A stretch of 64,000 bases of DNA. Source: Bacteroidota bacterium. GTDB taxonomy: Bacteria; Bacteroidota; Bacteroidia; Bacteroidales; Lentimicrobiaceae. Below the pieces are notes generated by a model that was not told the DNA's origin, ran no database searches, and saw only the letters and a program-made list of their open reading frames with translations. The DNA is taken from the NCBI GenBank assembly GCA_023417935.1, contig JAEZDY010000006.1:1-64000 (forward strand). The letters run 5' to 3'. Both the position numbers and the translations under genes were made by a program. Numbering within the stretch: position 1 is the first letter of the stretch; the number at the start of each line of letters is the position of its first letter. Positions 1-9,790 of the stretch are shown piece by piece.

Positions 1-1
1 G

Positions 2-3000
2 CATACCGTTAGCACCACTGTCGTCCATAACCATTGCTCCAAAGGTAGTACCAATGAAACCGGTATTGTTATTTGGGAAGCTGCCATCACCTACATAGAT
101 CTTACCACCGTATACAGTAGCAGGATAACCGGCAGGAGTGAATTTCACAGCATTCATGTTGCCCGCAAGAGCCCATGCTGTAAAGTTCTCAGCTGTACCA
201 TCGTCATAAAGAACTTCGTAATCTGGAATTGGAGTGCCCCAGGTAACTTCAGCTTGTGTATCAGCCTCGTTTACTTCAGCGTGAACAAAAGTTACAGGAT
301 AGAAAACTTCTTCAAGTTCTGCATCAACAACAGTTGTTCCGGTTTCAGTTACAACAACGCCTTCAACTGTTACGGTTGTGAAACCTGTTTTGCTGAAAGC
401 AATGCTATATGTACCTGCATCAATAGTAATGCTGTAGTTTCCATCAGCATTGGTCATAGCAGTAATGTCACCTGCAACAACAGTAGCACCATCAATTGGT
501 GAACCGTCAACTGCACTGGTAACAGTACCAGCGATCATACCAGGCTCATAAACGTACATTTCGTTCTGAATGGTAATGCTTGGGTTTGCTATGTCGTTTG
601 ATTCAACTACCAGTGGCTCAAAATATGATGAACCAGGCTCGAAACCAGTAGCATCATAAGTAATAGATACAGTCCTTGATTCACCTGCTGCAACTTGTCC
701 TGATGCAGGGCTAACAGCAACTATAAAACCAGGTAATTTAACATTTAAAGTATAATCTTCTACATCACCATAAGAAGTAGTTCCACATGGTGCGAGTGTT
801 CCACCATACTGTAGTCTAACCCTCATGCGGGTAGGACCTTGCTGTGCGGTTTCCGGAATAAGGATGCTGGCACTAAAATTGGCACCACCACCGCTTGAAG
901 TAGTTGTGAAGAATTCACCGGCATCGGTAAATGACTCGTTATGATTCCAGTCGATCCATACACCAGTAATATCACTGCTATATGCATTTGGATTGGTAAC
1001 TGAAAGTTCATAAGTTTCGCCCATTTCAACATCAGTTGAAATAGCAGTGAAGTCAGAGTAACCTCCGCAAGTTGAGTTATTGTTGATATCACCAAATGTA
1101 ACGTTTGAAATATACTCATCACATCCACCACTTGCAGTACAATAAGCTAATGGTGCACGTGAACCGTCACCGTTTGCCCATTCAGGGAAACTGAAAGCTA
1201 ATGTACCTTCACCTGTGTTACTGATAGTTACTGTTTGAACTGCCTGATTGTTTACCCATACTTCATCAAATAAAGAAATAGGATCAACAACTATGGTTGG
1301 GTTAGCCCAGATGATTTGTACAGGACCTGCAGGAGCTGAATTACCATCAGCAAAAACAGCCTGAACTGTATAGTCATAAGTACCATAAGCAGGAAGAGTA
1401 TTGGCAAAAGTAGTTCCGGTGGTTGTACCAACCTGAACACCGTTACGTTTTACTACAAAGAACTGGAATGAAGGAGTAGATTCAAATGACCATGATAAGT
1501 TAACATTACCGGCAATTGGATTTGAAAGTGTAGCAACCAGGTTGGTTGGTGAAACTAAAGCAACTCCATTTACTGACATTGTAACAGGGATAACTACTGT
1601 ACCAACGTTTGGAGTTGAAGTTACAGTAATTTCAGCTGTTTTAATGGTACCGGCGGTTAAGCCTGATGCATTGAAAGCAACCGGCAAGTTAAAATTAGTA
1701 TAAGCGTCAACTGAACCTGAAGCCTGACCTAAAGTTAACCATGTGTTTGGACCTGGTGAAGTATATGCAATTGTTGCATTCCATCCTAAAACGCCATCAC
1801 CATTATTAGCAATGTTCAGAGCACCGTCAACCATTTCATTTGGATTAACTGATACGCTGTATGGATTAGGAGTAACCGCCATTGAAGGACGGGTCATAGA
1901 AATATTTTGGTAAGTGGTTGTATTTGGATCTACAAACACTTCCATTATATTAGTATTGTATGTTTCAAGGGTCGCTGTTAGAGTATATGGACCTGCAGAT
2001 ATAAGATCAAAGGAGTATGCTCCATTTGTCCCAGTAACTGTGTTGTATGTGGTCACTCCATTGGTAATATTGATATTAACACCTGCTAAAGGAATACCAA
2101 AGCCATTGGTCACGAAACCTTCAAGATCACCAAATCCTAGCGTTGTTCTAAATGACCAGATTGGATTTGCTGATGCATCACCTATTGCATTATAAGGAAC
2201 TATCTGCCAATAATATACAGTGTTCAACTCAAGAGCAGCAGGAGCTGTGTAAGTTAAAACATTACCAACATCAACACCGTTTGCAACGTTAGTTGGAGGA
2301 TTATCTGTTCCCATGTATACACGGTAACCAACTGCTTCACCTCCACCAGTAACGTCTGGTGTCCATTGTAAACTAACATCAAGAGGCATACCTGCTGCAC
2401 CATTCGATGGTGAGCTATATAATGCTGCCAATGGCACCATAGGGCCAAAGGTATAAGTTAATCCAGATGCAGGGAATACTGTTGTATTAAATGCCATAGT
2501 ACTACTATTAGAAGTACCAGGTGTACTATTTTCCCAGCTTGTTGTGGTTGTTCTGTTTAAATATTCTGAATTCAAATTACCACCGATACCCACTTGAATC
2601 GTACCGGTTGTTGTTGATACAGGAGTCATTGGACCGTATACCAGCTCCACAAAATTTGTGGTTTCTTGAAGACGTATCTGAAAATTCAAAGATTCGCCAG
2701 CATAAGTTGATCCATATCTTTTGTAATTTGTAAACTGAATTACTGTTTCCCGATTGGGAGCAGTGCCTAAAGTTTCAACCCGGATGCTTGCACCAGCCTG
2801 AGCCTGCAAGTCCCTTCCATAAACACTAATCCTGTTCCTATATAAGGCAGGAGTAGCTGTTGAAGTTGAACTTAACGGGGTATATGAACTTGATGAATAT
2901 ATATTAACCGCTGGGGTTAATGAACTCTGACCAAATCCAATCCATCCATTGTTATTGATTCCCAGTACATCAAACGTGATTCCGTTAAATTCGAAATCGA

Positions 3001-3220
3001 AGCCGATAGGAATACCAGGGCCTGTAACTGTTGTACTGCCTGCAGGGATAGTCGGATCAACGAAACGTTGATCATCTGACGATTCCGTTCCGAACACTAA
3101 ACCACCTGTAATTTCTTCATAAGTTCCTGTTGATGACATGAACCCGTATGAAACAAACTGGCCGTAAGTGTTTCCGACAAATAGTACTGCCAGAAGCAAG
3201 AGCGTAAGTAGTTTTTTCAT
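2..3220 (-). CDS. Large secreted multidomain surface protein (GEVED, carboxypeptidase-regulatory-like and Fn3-like domains), 3' end off the window
   Basis: The frame opens at an ATG (complement of 3218-3220) and stays open to the left edge, giving 1073 visible codons; the C-terminus is missing. It begins with a signal peptide (MKKLLTLLLLAVLFVG...TYG). An N-terminal beta-rich module (about 30-260) is followed by an Fn3-like segment (about 265-370, ending near WSFRTT), a carboxypeptidase-regulatory-like domain (about 375-455), a second beta-sandwich region, a GEVED domain (about 690-825, with a typical cysteine-rich start and GDVEDYTLNV), and another carboxypeptidase-regulatory-like domain (about 895-975). 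This domain mix is usual for very large T9SS cargo of Bacteroidota, so a C-terminal sorting domain is expected beyond the edge (inference). No catalytic domain is visible; an adhesin or surface-layer role is the most I would propose. A candidate ECF promoter lies about 440 bp upstream. Confidence 0.85.
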   Translation of the reverse strand, partial: MKKLLTLLLLAVLFVGNTYGQFVSYGFMSSTGTYEEITGGLVFGTESSDDQRFVDPTIPAGSTTVTGPGIPIGFDFEFNGITFDVLGINNNGWIGFGQSSLTPAVNIYSSSSYTPLSSTSTATPALYRNRISVYGRDLQAQAGASIRVETLGTAPNRETVIQFTNYKRYGSTYAGESLNFQIRLQETTNFVELVYGPMTPVSTTTGTIQVGIGGNLNSEYLNRTTTTSWENSTPGTSNSSTMAFNTTVFPASGLTYTFGPMVPLAALYSSPSNGAAGMPLDVSLQWTPDVTGGGEAVGYRVYMGTDNPPTNVANGVDVGNVLTYTAPAALELNTVYYWQIVPYNAIGDASANPIWSFRTTLGFGDLEGFVTNGFGIPLAGVNINITNGVTTYNTVTGTNGAYSFDLISAGPYTLTATLETYNTNIMEVFVDPNTTTYQNISMTRPSMAVTPNPYSVSVNPNEMVDGALNIANNGDGVLGWNATIAYTSPGPNTWLTLGQASGSVDAYTNFNLPVAFNASGLTAGTIKTAEITVTSTPNVGTVVIPVTMSVNGVALVSPTNLVATLSNPIAGNVNLSWSFESTPSFQFFVVKRNGVQVGTTTGTTFANTLPAYGTYDYTVQAVFADGNSAPAGPVQIIWANPTIVVDPISLFDEVWVNNQAVQTVTISNTGEGTLAFSFPEWANGDGSRAPLAYCTASGGCDEYISNVTFGDINNNSTCGGYSDFTAISTDVEMGETYELSVTNPNAYSSDITGVWIDWNHNESFTDAGEFFTTTSSGGGANFSASILIPETAQQGPTRMRVRLQYGGTLAPCGTTSYGDVEDYTLNVKLPGFIVAVSPASGQVAAGESRTVSITYDATGFEPGSSYFEPLVVESNDIANPSITIQNEMYVYEPGMIAGTVTSAVDGSPIDGATVVAGDITAMTNADGNYSITIDAGTYSIAFSKTGFTTVTVEGVVVTETGTTVVDAELEEVFYPVTFVHAEVNEADTQAEVTWGTPIPDYEVLYDDGTAENFTAWALAGNMNAVKFTPAGYPATVYGGKIYVGDGSFPNNNTGFIGTTFGAMVMDDSGANGM

Positions 3221-3921
3221 TTTTGTTTTTTAGTTTTAATTTTAGTAAAATTTTAGTTCTGCATTCGGCTCCTCCCGGAACCTTAGAATGTTTCATTGAT
3301 TGTCACTTTCTGGTTGCTTCCCTCCTTTTATTATTTTACACTTGTTTTAATTAAATTGAATGTCTTAAGAATATCCAGAACAGGACACACCACCGGCTTT
3401 AAAACTTGTCGGATGCTGAAAGGTTGTAATAGAGGATTTCCAGCATGATTGCTGAAAAATGAAGTGGTACCATCATTTACACTTATGGTGTAAAATGGCA
3501 CATAACTGAAGATGCAGGTCTTAGTGTAAAGTTTCCTCAAGTCTGAATAGTAAATTTCTTAGTAATCCAAGTATTGTTAGTTGCACAAAACCGATTTATT
3601 CTCCCAAATAGTGTTAGTGCATCGGTATTTGTATTGTATTGACAAAAAAAAAGCATTTTACCCTAGTGGAAAAAGCCTTTTTTTCGCTTTTTTTTCAAAT
3701 TTTATCTCCAATTTTTATTTCCTTCACCATTTCCCGCTTAATAATTAACTTTCTCTTAACTTACTGATCGATATTTTCCAAATATTTTGAACCATAATCG
3801 AGAGTATCATTTGGTATTACCCATTTCAACAACTTTCTTAACGGCATCAAATCTAGAGCGTAATACGATGGTAATTACATCGTTAACCTTAATTTTAGCT
3901 TAAAAGAATTTTAGCTTCCCA
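3221..3921. other. 700-bp intergenic region with probable long leader of the large surface protein
   Basis: No convincing gene. A 69-codon frame on the minus strand (3331-3540) has no family features and no signal peptide. The stretch contains A/T homopolymers and the ACTAGGGTAAAA...TGTC element near 3640-3667, plus a TAnnTTTG-like match on the minus strand at 3848-3855. If the first is the promoter, the transcript of the large surface protein has a leader of about 400 nt. Confidence 0.5.
3641..3667 (-). promoter_or_regulatory. Candidate ECF sigma promoter upstream of the large surface protein
   Basis: Read on the minus strand: ACTAGGGTAAAA, then TGTC 12 nt after the GGGTAAA core. The same two-part element with 12-13 nt spacing occurs before the anti-sigma gene (9762-9773) and before a lipoprotein (35379-35389). 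The GTC-type -10 matches the general style of ECF promoters; the link to the sigma factor at 9.8-10.4 kb is inference. Confidence 0.5.
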
Positions 3922-6900
3922 TCATTGAATTGCAAGCTTCATGACTTTTATAGTTCCGTTTTCTGATGACACCTGACATAAATATATCCCTCTCTTCAAT
4001 AGTGAAATATCAACAGGGCCAAAGGAGCTCATGGAACTACGGTTTACTGATGTATGTAAAACAGTCTTCCCCCTTCCATCCACTATTTTAAGTTCTATTG
4101 ACATCAACTTCTCAAACCATTTCGAGCTAATCCTGATCTTGTCAAAGGCTGGGTTTGGATAAATCAGACTTATCAAAGGCTCAATATCGTCGGTCTCTGC
4201 CTCAATAAGCTTTCTTTGCTGGTCTACAGATAGTTCAACGCCAGATACTGAATTGTTATCAGGTGATATATAAATTATTGGCGACAACTTATTGGTATAT
4301 CCAGCTTTCTCACCCCATAGCCGGTATTCTCCATATGGAATCCCGGCAAAAGTAAAGTTGCCCTCCAGATCTGAAAGTGTCCAGCCAATTATTTTTGTAA
4401 GATCAGTGTTCATTAGCAATACTACATGATTTGAAGCAGGATATGTTTCACCTGGTTCCCCCATAAATGGGTTTCCTTCTGTTGAAATGAACCACTGTTT
4501 GTTATAAATCCCAAAATCTTCAAGTGGTTGGCCATCATAAATAAAAACACCGCTAATTGACCCCTGACCCTCAGGTAATGAAACATCCATAAGGTTAAGG
4601 TTGATATCCACATCGTAAACATCTTCATTAAGTTTCATCAGATATGCATCCTGCCAGTTGAACCGGGTTGCATAGTAAGTTGGAATGTGAGTGTTGATAA
4701 TTGCCGGATCGGGAACAGCATAGATATAATAACTACCCTCACTTATCTTCGGGATGGTGAACTTACCTTCAGTGTTGGAGGTTGTTGAAGTTACAGCCCT
4801 TGTTTCATCCTGTACCTTATTGTAAGCCAATATTATAGCTCCTTTTACAGGCGCATTATCCTTCATCACTGTGCCTGAAATATCATAGCCCGGCACAACT
4901 GATAATATAATATTATCATCGATGGTACCGCAATCTGAACTAATTGTGAGTGTGAGTTTAACCCATCCATTGAAAATATCATTAGCGCCGGGTGTGTAGC
5001 TGGTAGTGAGTGTATCGGGCTTGTTGAAATAGCCATCTCCCGAAGTACTCCATAAAAGAGATGTGTAATTAAGAGCAGTAGCTGAATTGATTGTAAAAAT
5101 ACTACCTTCTCTTATGGTAGTGTCTTGCCCGGCTTCAAGTACCAGGTATTCAAGTACTCTAAGCTGAATTGTATCAGTGAGCATTGAACCCGATAATGAT
5201 GTTATGCTTAGAATAAGGTTAACACTTCCATTTTCCCTGTCATTAAACCCTGGCATGTAACTAGTGTGAAGTAATGATGCATCAGAAAATGTGCCATCCC
5301 CAAGTGTAGTCCAATTGAGCGACTGGTATTCTATTGCTGTAGCTGATACAGTAGAGAATGTTTTACCTGAACAAACGGCATTATCTTCTCCTGCAAACGG
5401 ACCTGCAAGAGCAATAGAATACGCACTTTCATGTCCTTCTGTTCTGTCATTTATTCCATCTGCATCAACATCATATGCGGTCACTCTTATTAAAGTTTCA
5501 AGTGGTATATTCTCAATCGTTATTCCTGTATTCAAACCATTGTTAATTATTACCGCTGACTCAACATCTCCATAGTAAACCATATAACCTGCCAAATCGG
5601 TTTCATCGTTACCGGCCCATGTAACATGTACATCATTACCTATGAGCTTTTTAATCACATTTAATGGCTTTGATATTGGCGACTCAGGGTGTGGTGCTTC
5701 AAGAAACGGTTTGTAAATTACTAACCCAAACTTCTGATAGTCATTTTTATCAGAAATAATAGAGTCAATCATTATAGTATCAGTGGTACCCCAATTGTTA
5801 TTCATGGCCATCACGTCAGCAGCATGCCTGTTAAGGAATGAAGCTGTATCACGCAATGATGTAATTGTATTGTACTCGATTGTTTGTTGTGGACCTGACT
5901 CTATCAGGAATGACTCCTGAATATTTCCTGTAATGTTGTTATATCTAAAAGTATTGTTTAAGCAAAGGCTTGTATCAATTTGCACCCCAACTGAATTATC
6001 GTATACGTTATTCTGTTCAAAAGTATTACTGCCTGATCCCTCCAGAAGCCTTACACCTGTAAGGTAATTTTGACTTATTACATTGTTCTTTACAATATTA
6101 CCAGATGCCTTGAGCATTGATAAACCAGTGTAATTGTTTTCAACAATATTGTGAATCAACGTGTCACATGCCATTGACTGCGTAATTCCAATTGTGTTAT
6201 ACTTTACCAGGTTATGCGAGATCACATTGTATCCCGTATCAGCAACACCGCTGTTACCTATATGCAAACCGGCAGTGTTATTATAAGTAAGTGTGTTGGC
6301 ATTAATTCTATTATACTTAAAATTAGCATTACTTGGTACAAATAATCCTACCAATCCATTATTGATTTGATTATTTTCAATCAAATTGTACCTGCTAATG
6401 CATGATGATGCAAAATTTATGGCAAAAGCACAGTTTGTAATCGTGCAATTATTAATAACATTACTGTCGGATACAATAATATAAATACCATAGTCGCATG
6501 AATTTATAATTGATTCAGATAAACTGATAGTTGATCCTGAATTCAAAACTATTCCATATGCGCAGTTATTTATATTTATATTCTCAGCTGTCATCAATGA
6601 AGATTCTGCAAATGAAAATGCATTTATGGAGCAATAACTAATAGTTGAAGCTGATAAAAGGATTGTGGAGTTATTGTTTGTAACAAGTCCCTGACTACAG
6701 TTGCTGATATCGAGGCCTTCAGCAACCAAAACTGATGAGTCATTGACTGAGATGGCAATAAAATCACTGTTTTTGATCTCAACATTATTAACCAGTAATA
6801 CTGATGTGTCGGCAATAGAAAGTGCAGGCTGCATTTTAATTCCGGTAATAACGGCATTATTTATTATTGAACCGGCGATGTACTGATGATCATCATCGTA

Positions 6901-7248
6901 TTCTGATGTTGAATTCTCAATACTGATTCCCCACCACTTTTTATCCGGATCGCGGGCTTCAAAAACTACCGGCATTTCTTGCGTACCGGAAGCAATCAAA
7001 GTACCTCCGGCAATTCTTATTGATTTATCTACCATCACTTTTAGCCTTGTCCCTGGCAAAATAGTGAGTGTAATTCCTTCAGGTACGATGTAGTGATCGT
7101 TTACGATGTAATATTCAAATTCTTCAGGACTGAGTGTTCTGTCAGCTGACAAGGTTCCGGTTAATATTTGCTGAGCATGCAGATTAGCCCCACTTAACAA
7201 AATAAGGAGTACAAACAATGATATCAGTTTGCTGAGCGAGCGAATCAT
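3922..7248 (-). CDS. T9SS-secreted right-handed beta-helix surface protein
   Basis: 1108 residues with a clear signal peptide (residues 1-25, ending ANLHAQQ). Residues about 100-500 are a parallel beta-helix of the NosD/PbH1 type: short repeats rich in N, S and I, such as 'NNVISQN' and 'YNTIT'. Two copies of an Ig/PKD-like module with 'GDGTFSD' and 'YTPG.ND' follow (about 610-780), then a carboxypeptidase-regulatory-like domain (about 785-870) and further beta-sandwich sequence. The last 70 residues form a type A T9SS sorting domain (YPNPAFDKIRISS ... LKRGIYLCQV ... KVMKLAIQ). It should be exported through the outer membrane and anchored. It lies 67 bp downstream of the STN-barrel gene and is probably the last gene of the sigma/anti-sigma operon, so it is a likely output or ligand-binding arm of that system (inference). 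Polysaccharide or adhesive binding is possible, but no catalytic residues could be assigned. Confidence 0.85.
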   Translation of the reverse strand: MIRSLSKLISLFVLLILLSGANLHAQQILTGTLSADRTLSPEEFEYYIVNDHYIVPEGITLTILPGTRLKVMVDKSIRIAGGTLIASGTQEMPVVFEARDPDKKWWGISIENSTSEYDDDHQYIAGSIINNAVITGIKMQPALSIADTSVLLVNNVEIKNSDFIAISVNDSSVLVAEGLDISNCSQGLVTNNNSTILLSASTISYCSINAFSFAESSLMTAENININNCAYGIVLNSGSTISLSESIINSCDYGIYIIVSDSNVINNCTITNCAFAINFASSCISRYNLIENNQINNGLVGLFVPSNANFKYNRINANTLTYNNTAGLHIGNSGVADTGYNVISHNLVKYNTIGITQSMACDTLIHNIVENNYTGLSMLKASGNIVKNNVISQNYLTGVRLLEGSGSNTFEQNNVYDNSVGVQIDTSLCLNNTFRYNNITGNIQESFLIESGPQQTIEYNTITSLRDTASFLNRHAADVMAMNNNWGTTDTIMIDSIISDKNDYQKFGLVIYKPFLEAPHPESPISKPLNVIKKLIGNDVHVTWAGNDETDLAGYMVYYGDVESAVIINNGLNTGITIENIPLETLIRVTAYDVDADGINDRTEGHESAYSIALAGPFAGEDNAVCSGKTFSTVSATAIEYQSLNWTTLGDGTFSDASLLHTSYMPGFNDRENGSVNLILSITSLSGSMLTDTIQLRVLEYLVLEAGQDTTIREGSIFTINSATALNYTSLLWSTSGDGYFNKPDTLTTSYTPGANDIFNGWVKLTLTISSDCGTIDDNIILSVVPGYDISGTVMKDNAPVKGAIILAYNKVQDETRAVTSTTSNTEGKFTIPKISEGSYYIYAVPDPAIINTHIPTYYATRFNWQDAYLMKLNEDVYDVDINLNLMDVSLPEGQGSISGVFIYDGQPLEDFGIYNKQWFISTEGNPFMGEPGETYPASNHVVLLMNTDLTKIIGWTLSDLEGNFTFAGIPYGEYRLWGEKAGYTNKLSPIIYISPDNNSVSGVELSVDQQRKLIEAETDDIEPLISLIYPNPAFDKIRISSKWFEKLMSIELKIVDGRGKTVLHTSVNRSSMSSFGPVDISLLKRGIYLCQVSSENGTIKVMKLAIQ

Positions 7249-7315
7249 GTAAATTTTCTACATCCGTTTAAGATGGTAAAAATAACGTAAAATAACACAC
7301 ATGGTGTAATTTTTC

Positions 7316-8647
7316 TCAGTACAGTTTATAAATTATGCCTGTACTGATGCCTATTGATGAAAATCGGGTATCAATAGGGAAATCTTTATATATGCTACTG
7401 AAGTGGTTCCTGTATGACAATGCTGTACTGAAAGTTGTTTTTCTTCCTAAAGGAATGGCTATGCCCGCACCGGCTATATATGAAAGTACCATACTTTTTG
7501 TCTTCATTTCATTCATTGATTGGATTCCATTATTGTCAAGCATTATCTGTTGTCCATCTGATCCCACAAAAAATCCAGGAATTATACCACCCTTTATAAA
7601 AAGCAACATTGAACGGTAACCTATATTATATTGTACAGTTATGGGTAATTCCAAATATTTAATGTGGTTGTTGATCTTATAGTTAAATAGCTCATTGTCA
7701 ACCGGTACATAGGCTGAATCAACGATGTAATACCATGTAGTATCGGAGCCATTCAGTGTATAATAAGGATCGAGTGTATCTTTCAGATAGTATCCGCCAT
7801 TTTGAACAAGGTAATTATAATCAAGTTTTTGAGAATGCAAAGTTAGGATTGCACCAACGCCGCAGGTAAACCTGTTATAGGATACCCTAAGATCAATGCC
7901 CGCTGATCCTGAAAAAGTTTTATTGGAAAATGACTCTTTGTACTCTTTTAATTTATCGTTGTAGAGTGGCGGAGCAGAATATATTGCATGTGGCAGGAAT
8001 ATAGTGCCCGATATGCCAACATCAAATTTATACACAGGGGTAAGCTCATTTGCAAGCACAACATGAAAAATATCTTCAGAACCAACCGGTGTTTGTATTT
8101 TCTGATACACTGTGTCAATTTTGACTACAATGTCAGTCAGGCGTATTGTATCGTGCACTTCTTTAACAACGAAAACGGTATCCCTTCTCAACATTCCGGT
8201 TAGTGCATTATTGCTCCTGCTATTACTTGTTGATTCATTTTGATTCTGCCTGTTTAATGATGAGGAACTGCCATCAGCATTATTTGATCTAACATCGTCT
8301 TTATTTCGGGTATCCTCCTCCTTATCAATCTTATTACTATAGATAATAATCTGGTTACCCATTTGGCGGTATCCAAATTTGGCCGGCCCCAATATAACTT
8401 CAAGCACATCAATAAGTTTTTGATCGCGCATATCTACTTTAATGAGCTTACCCGAATTCAGTTGATCGGGGTTATATGAAAAGGCGGTACCAGTTAATCT
8501 GGTGAGTGCATCCAAAGCTTCAGCAACCGAAGCATTGTTGATAGAAAAAGAAACCTTATCGTTTAATTTAACGGTTTGCGCAACTGCCAGATTAAAGGAG
8601 CAGACGAAAACGGCAATCAATAATAGGATGGAATGTGAAAACTTCAT
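7316..8647 (-). CDS. STN-domain outer-membrane beta-barrel protein, partner of the FecR system
   Basis: 443 residues. Signal peptide 1-23 (ends NLAVAQ). Residues about 25-105 form a secretin/TonB short N-terminal (STN) domain, with 'SFSINNASVAEALDALTRL' and 'LIDVLEVIL' in its two halves. A low-complexity Ser/Asn linker (about 115-150) leads to a C-terminal beta-barrel of alternating aromatic strands ending in 'GISTGIIYKLY', a typical outer-membrane terminus. In Fec-type signalling the STN domain of an outer-membrane receptor contacts FecR in the periplasm. Here no TonB plug or SusC-sized barrel is present, so this protein probably takes the sensor place. It is 46 bp downstream of the FecR gene on the same strand. 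The ligand is unknown. Confidence 0.75.
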   Translation of the reverse strand: MKFSHSILLLIAVFVCSFNLAVAQTVKLNDKVSFSINNASVAEALDALTRLTGTAFSYNPDQLNSGKLIKVDMRDQKLIDVLEVILGPAKFGYRQMGNQIIIYSNKIDKEEDTRNKDDVRSNNADGSSSSLNRQNQNESTSNSRSNNALTGMLRRDTVFVVKEVHDTIRLTDIVVKIDTVYQKIQTPVGSEDIFHVVLANELTPVYKFDVGISGTIFLPHAIYSAPPLYNDKLKEYKESFSNKTFSGSAGIDLRVSYNRFTCGVGAILTLHSQKLDYNYLVQNGGYYLKDTLDPYYTLNGSDTTWYYIVDSAYVPVDNELFNYKINNHIKYLELPITVQYNIGYRSMLLFIKGGIIPGFFVGSDGQQIMLDNNGIQSMNEMKTKSMVLSYIAGAGIAIPLGRKTTFSTALSYRNHFSSIYKDFPIDTRFSSIGISTGIIYKLY

Positions 8648-8692
8648 AGTTGCATAAGGTCTGGGTTACCACAAAGGGTTACTTGACTACTT

Positions 8693-9715
8693 TCAATGCA
8701 CCATGATATGGCTTTCTTTATTCTCAATATTCAGGTTGAAGATCAAGGAAAGTGTCTCAAGGGCATCTTCTAATGATTGATTCTCAAAACGGGCTGTCAG
8801 GCGCTGGTTAAGAATAGCAGAATCTGTAACAACAAACTCTTTCTGATATTTTTGTTCGAACGCTTTGAAAACATCACTTAGCCTGGCTTCTTTAAAAGTA
8901 AGCACGCCTGTTTTCCAGCTCAGCACATTCAGATCATCGTTGACACCTTTTAGAATAATGCCTGACTTTTTGCTGTAAGTTGCAATTTCTCCGGCTGTGA
9001 GCACCTTGCCTGTCTTTTCTTCCAATCCGGTGTTAGTACCTGCAGGATACACCAGCACTTTGCCGGTATTAACTGTAACTTTAACAAAATCACTTCCCGG
9101 GTGTGCTTCCACATTAAAAGATGTACCAAGAACCTTGATCTCAAGGCCTGATGCATGAATAATGAAAGGTTTTGCCGGATCAGGCTTTACTTCAAAAAAT
9201 GCCTCTCCAAAAATAGAGACTTCCCTGACATCTTTTTCAAATTTCTTAGGAAAGTTTATTATAGTATTGGAATTCAAAACAACATTACTACCATCAGGTA
9301 AATACTCGGGTGATGAAACGCTTAAACCTGTGGTAAATTTATTCATTTCCACAGTGTCGTCATTTATTACTGAAACTAAACCTAATACAACAACAAGAAC
9401 AGCCGCGACACTGGCGGCAGCATAATGATATATGGAACGTTTTCCGGATGGCTTGACCAAAACATTGGAAACATTTCCAGAATCTTTCTGATTAGCAATT
9501 ATACGGTTTCTAACTTTCTCCCATGCCAAATCAGCATTATATTCAACTTTCTTTTTCTGCGTAAGGAATAAAAGCCCCCTGTATGATTCAAACAGTTGCT
9601 TGTTCCTTGCGGACTTAGCAATGTAATCCTCCACCTTCTTCTGTTCTGCCGGAGTGGCATCCCCTTGAAGATACTTGATTATCAGGTGCTTATATGTATT
9701 TACGCTAAAGATCAT
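8693..9715 (-). CDS. FecR-family anti-sigma factor with DUF4974 domain
   Basis: 340 residues with the standard Bacteroidota FecR layout. The cytoplasmic N-terminus (1-90) has the short helical segment 'YLQGDATPAEQKKVEDYI'. A single membrane helix lies at about 95-118 (YAAASVAAVLVVVLGLV). The periplasmic FecR domain (about 125-235) contains 'FPKKFEKDVREVSIFGEAFF' and 'LGTSFNVEAHP'. The C-terminal DUF4974 domain (about 255-340) contains 'VLTFKEARLSDVFKAFE'. It holds the upstream sigma factor inactive until a periplasmic signal arrives through the STN protein. It lies 75 bp after the sigma gene. That gap carries its own candidate ECF promoter, so the sigma factor probably feeds back on its own brake. 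Confidence 0.9.
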   Translation of the reverse strand: MIFSVNTYKHLIIKYLQGDATPAEQKKVEDYIAKSARNKQLFESYRGLLFLTQKKKVEYNADLAWEKVRNRIIANQKDSGNVSNVLVKPSGKRSIYHYAAASVAAVLVVVLGLVSVINDDTVEMNKFTTGLSVSSPEYLPDGSNVVLNSNTIINFPKKFEKDVREVSIFGEAFFEVKPDPAKPFIIHASGLEIKVLGTSFNVEAHPGSDFVKVTVNTGKVLVYPAGTNTGLEEKTGKVLTAGEIATYSKKSGIILKGVNDDLNVLSWKTGVLTFKEARLSDVFKAFEQKYQKEFVVTDSAILNQRLTARFENQSLEDALETLSLIFNLNIENKESHIMVH

Positions 9716-9748
9716 GCTATTTAAAATTCTTTCCTTTGACTTATAGAC

Positions 9749-9773
9749 AACAAACTATAGGTTTTACCCTAGT
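9749..9773 (-). promoter_or_regulatory. Candidate ECF sigma promoter of the anti-sigma operon
   Basis: Minus-strand ACTAGGGTAAAA (9773 to 9762) followed by TGTC after 13 nt. The element ends about 35-45 nt before the FecR start codon. It shares eleven identical bases with elements at 3656-3667 and 35379-35389. A position between sigma and anti-sigma genes fits autoregulation. Confidence 0.55.
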
Positions 9774-9790
9774 CAAATTCTCACATTTTT

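Noticed and set aside
823..1131. 102-codon minus-strand frame
   Set aside because: Shadow of the large surface protein; the main frame is open across the whole region and shows the GEVED domain.
3331..3540. 69-codon minus-strand frame upstream of the large surface protein
   Set aside because: No signal peptide, family motif or promoter of its own; it lies in the probable long leader and has random-like composition.
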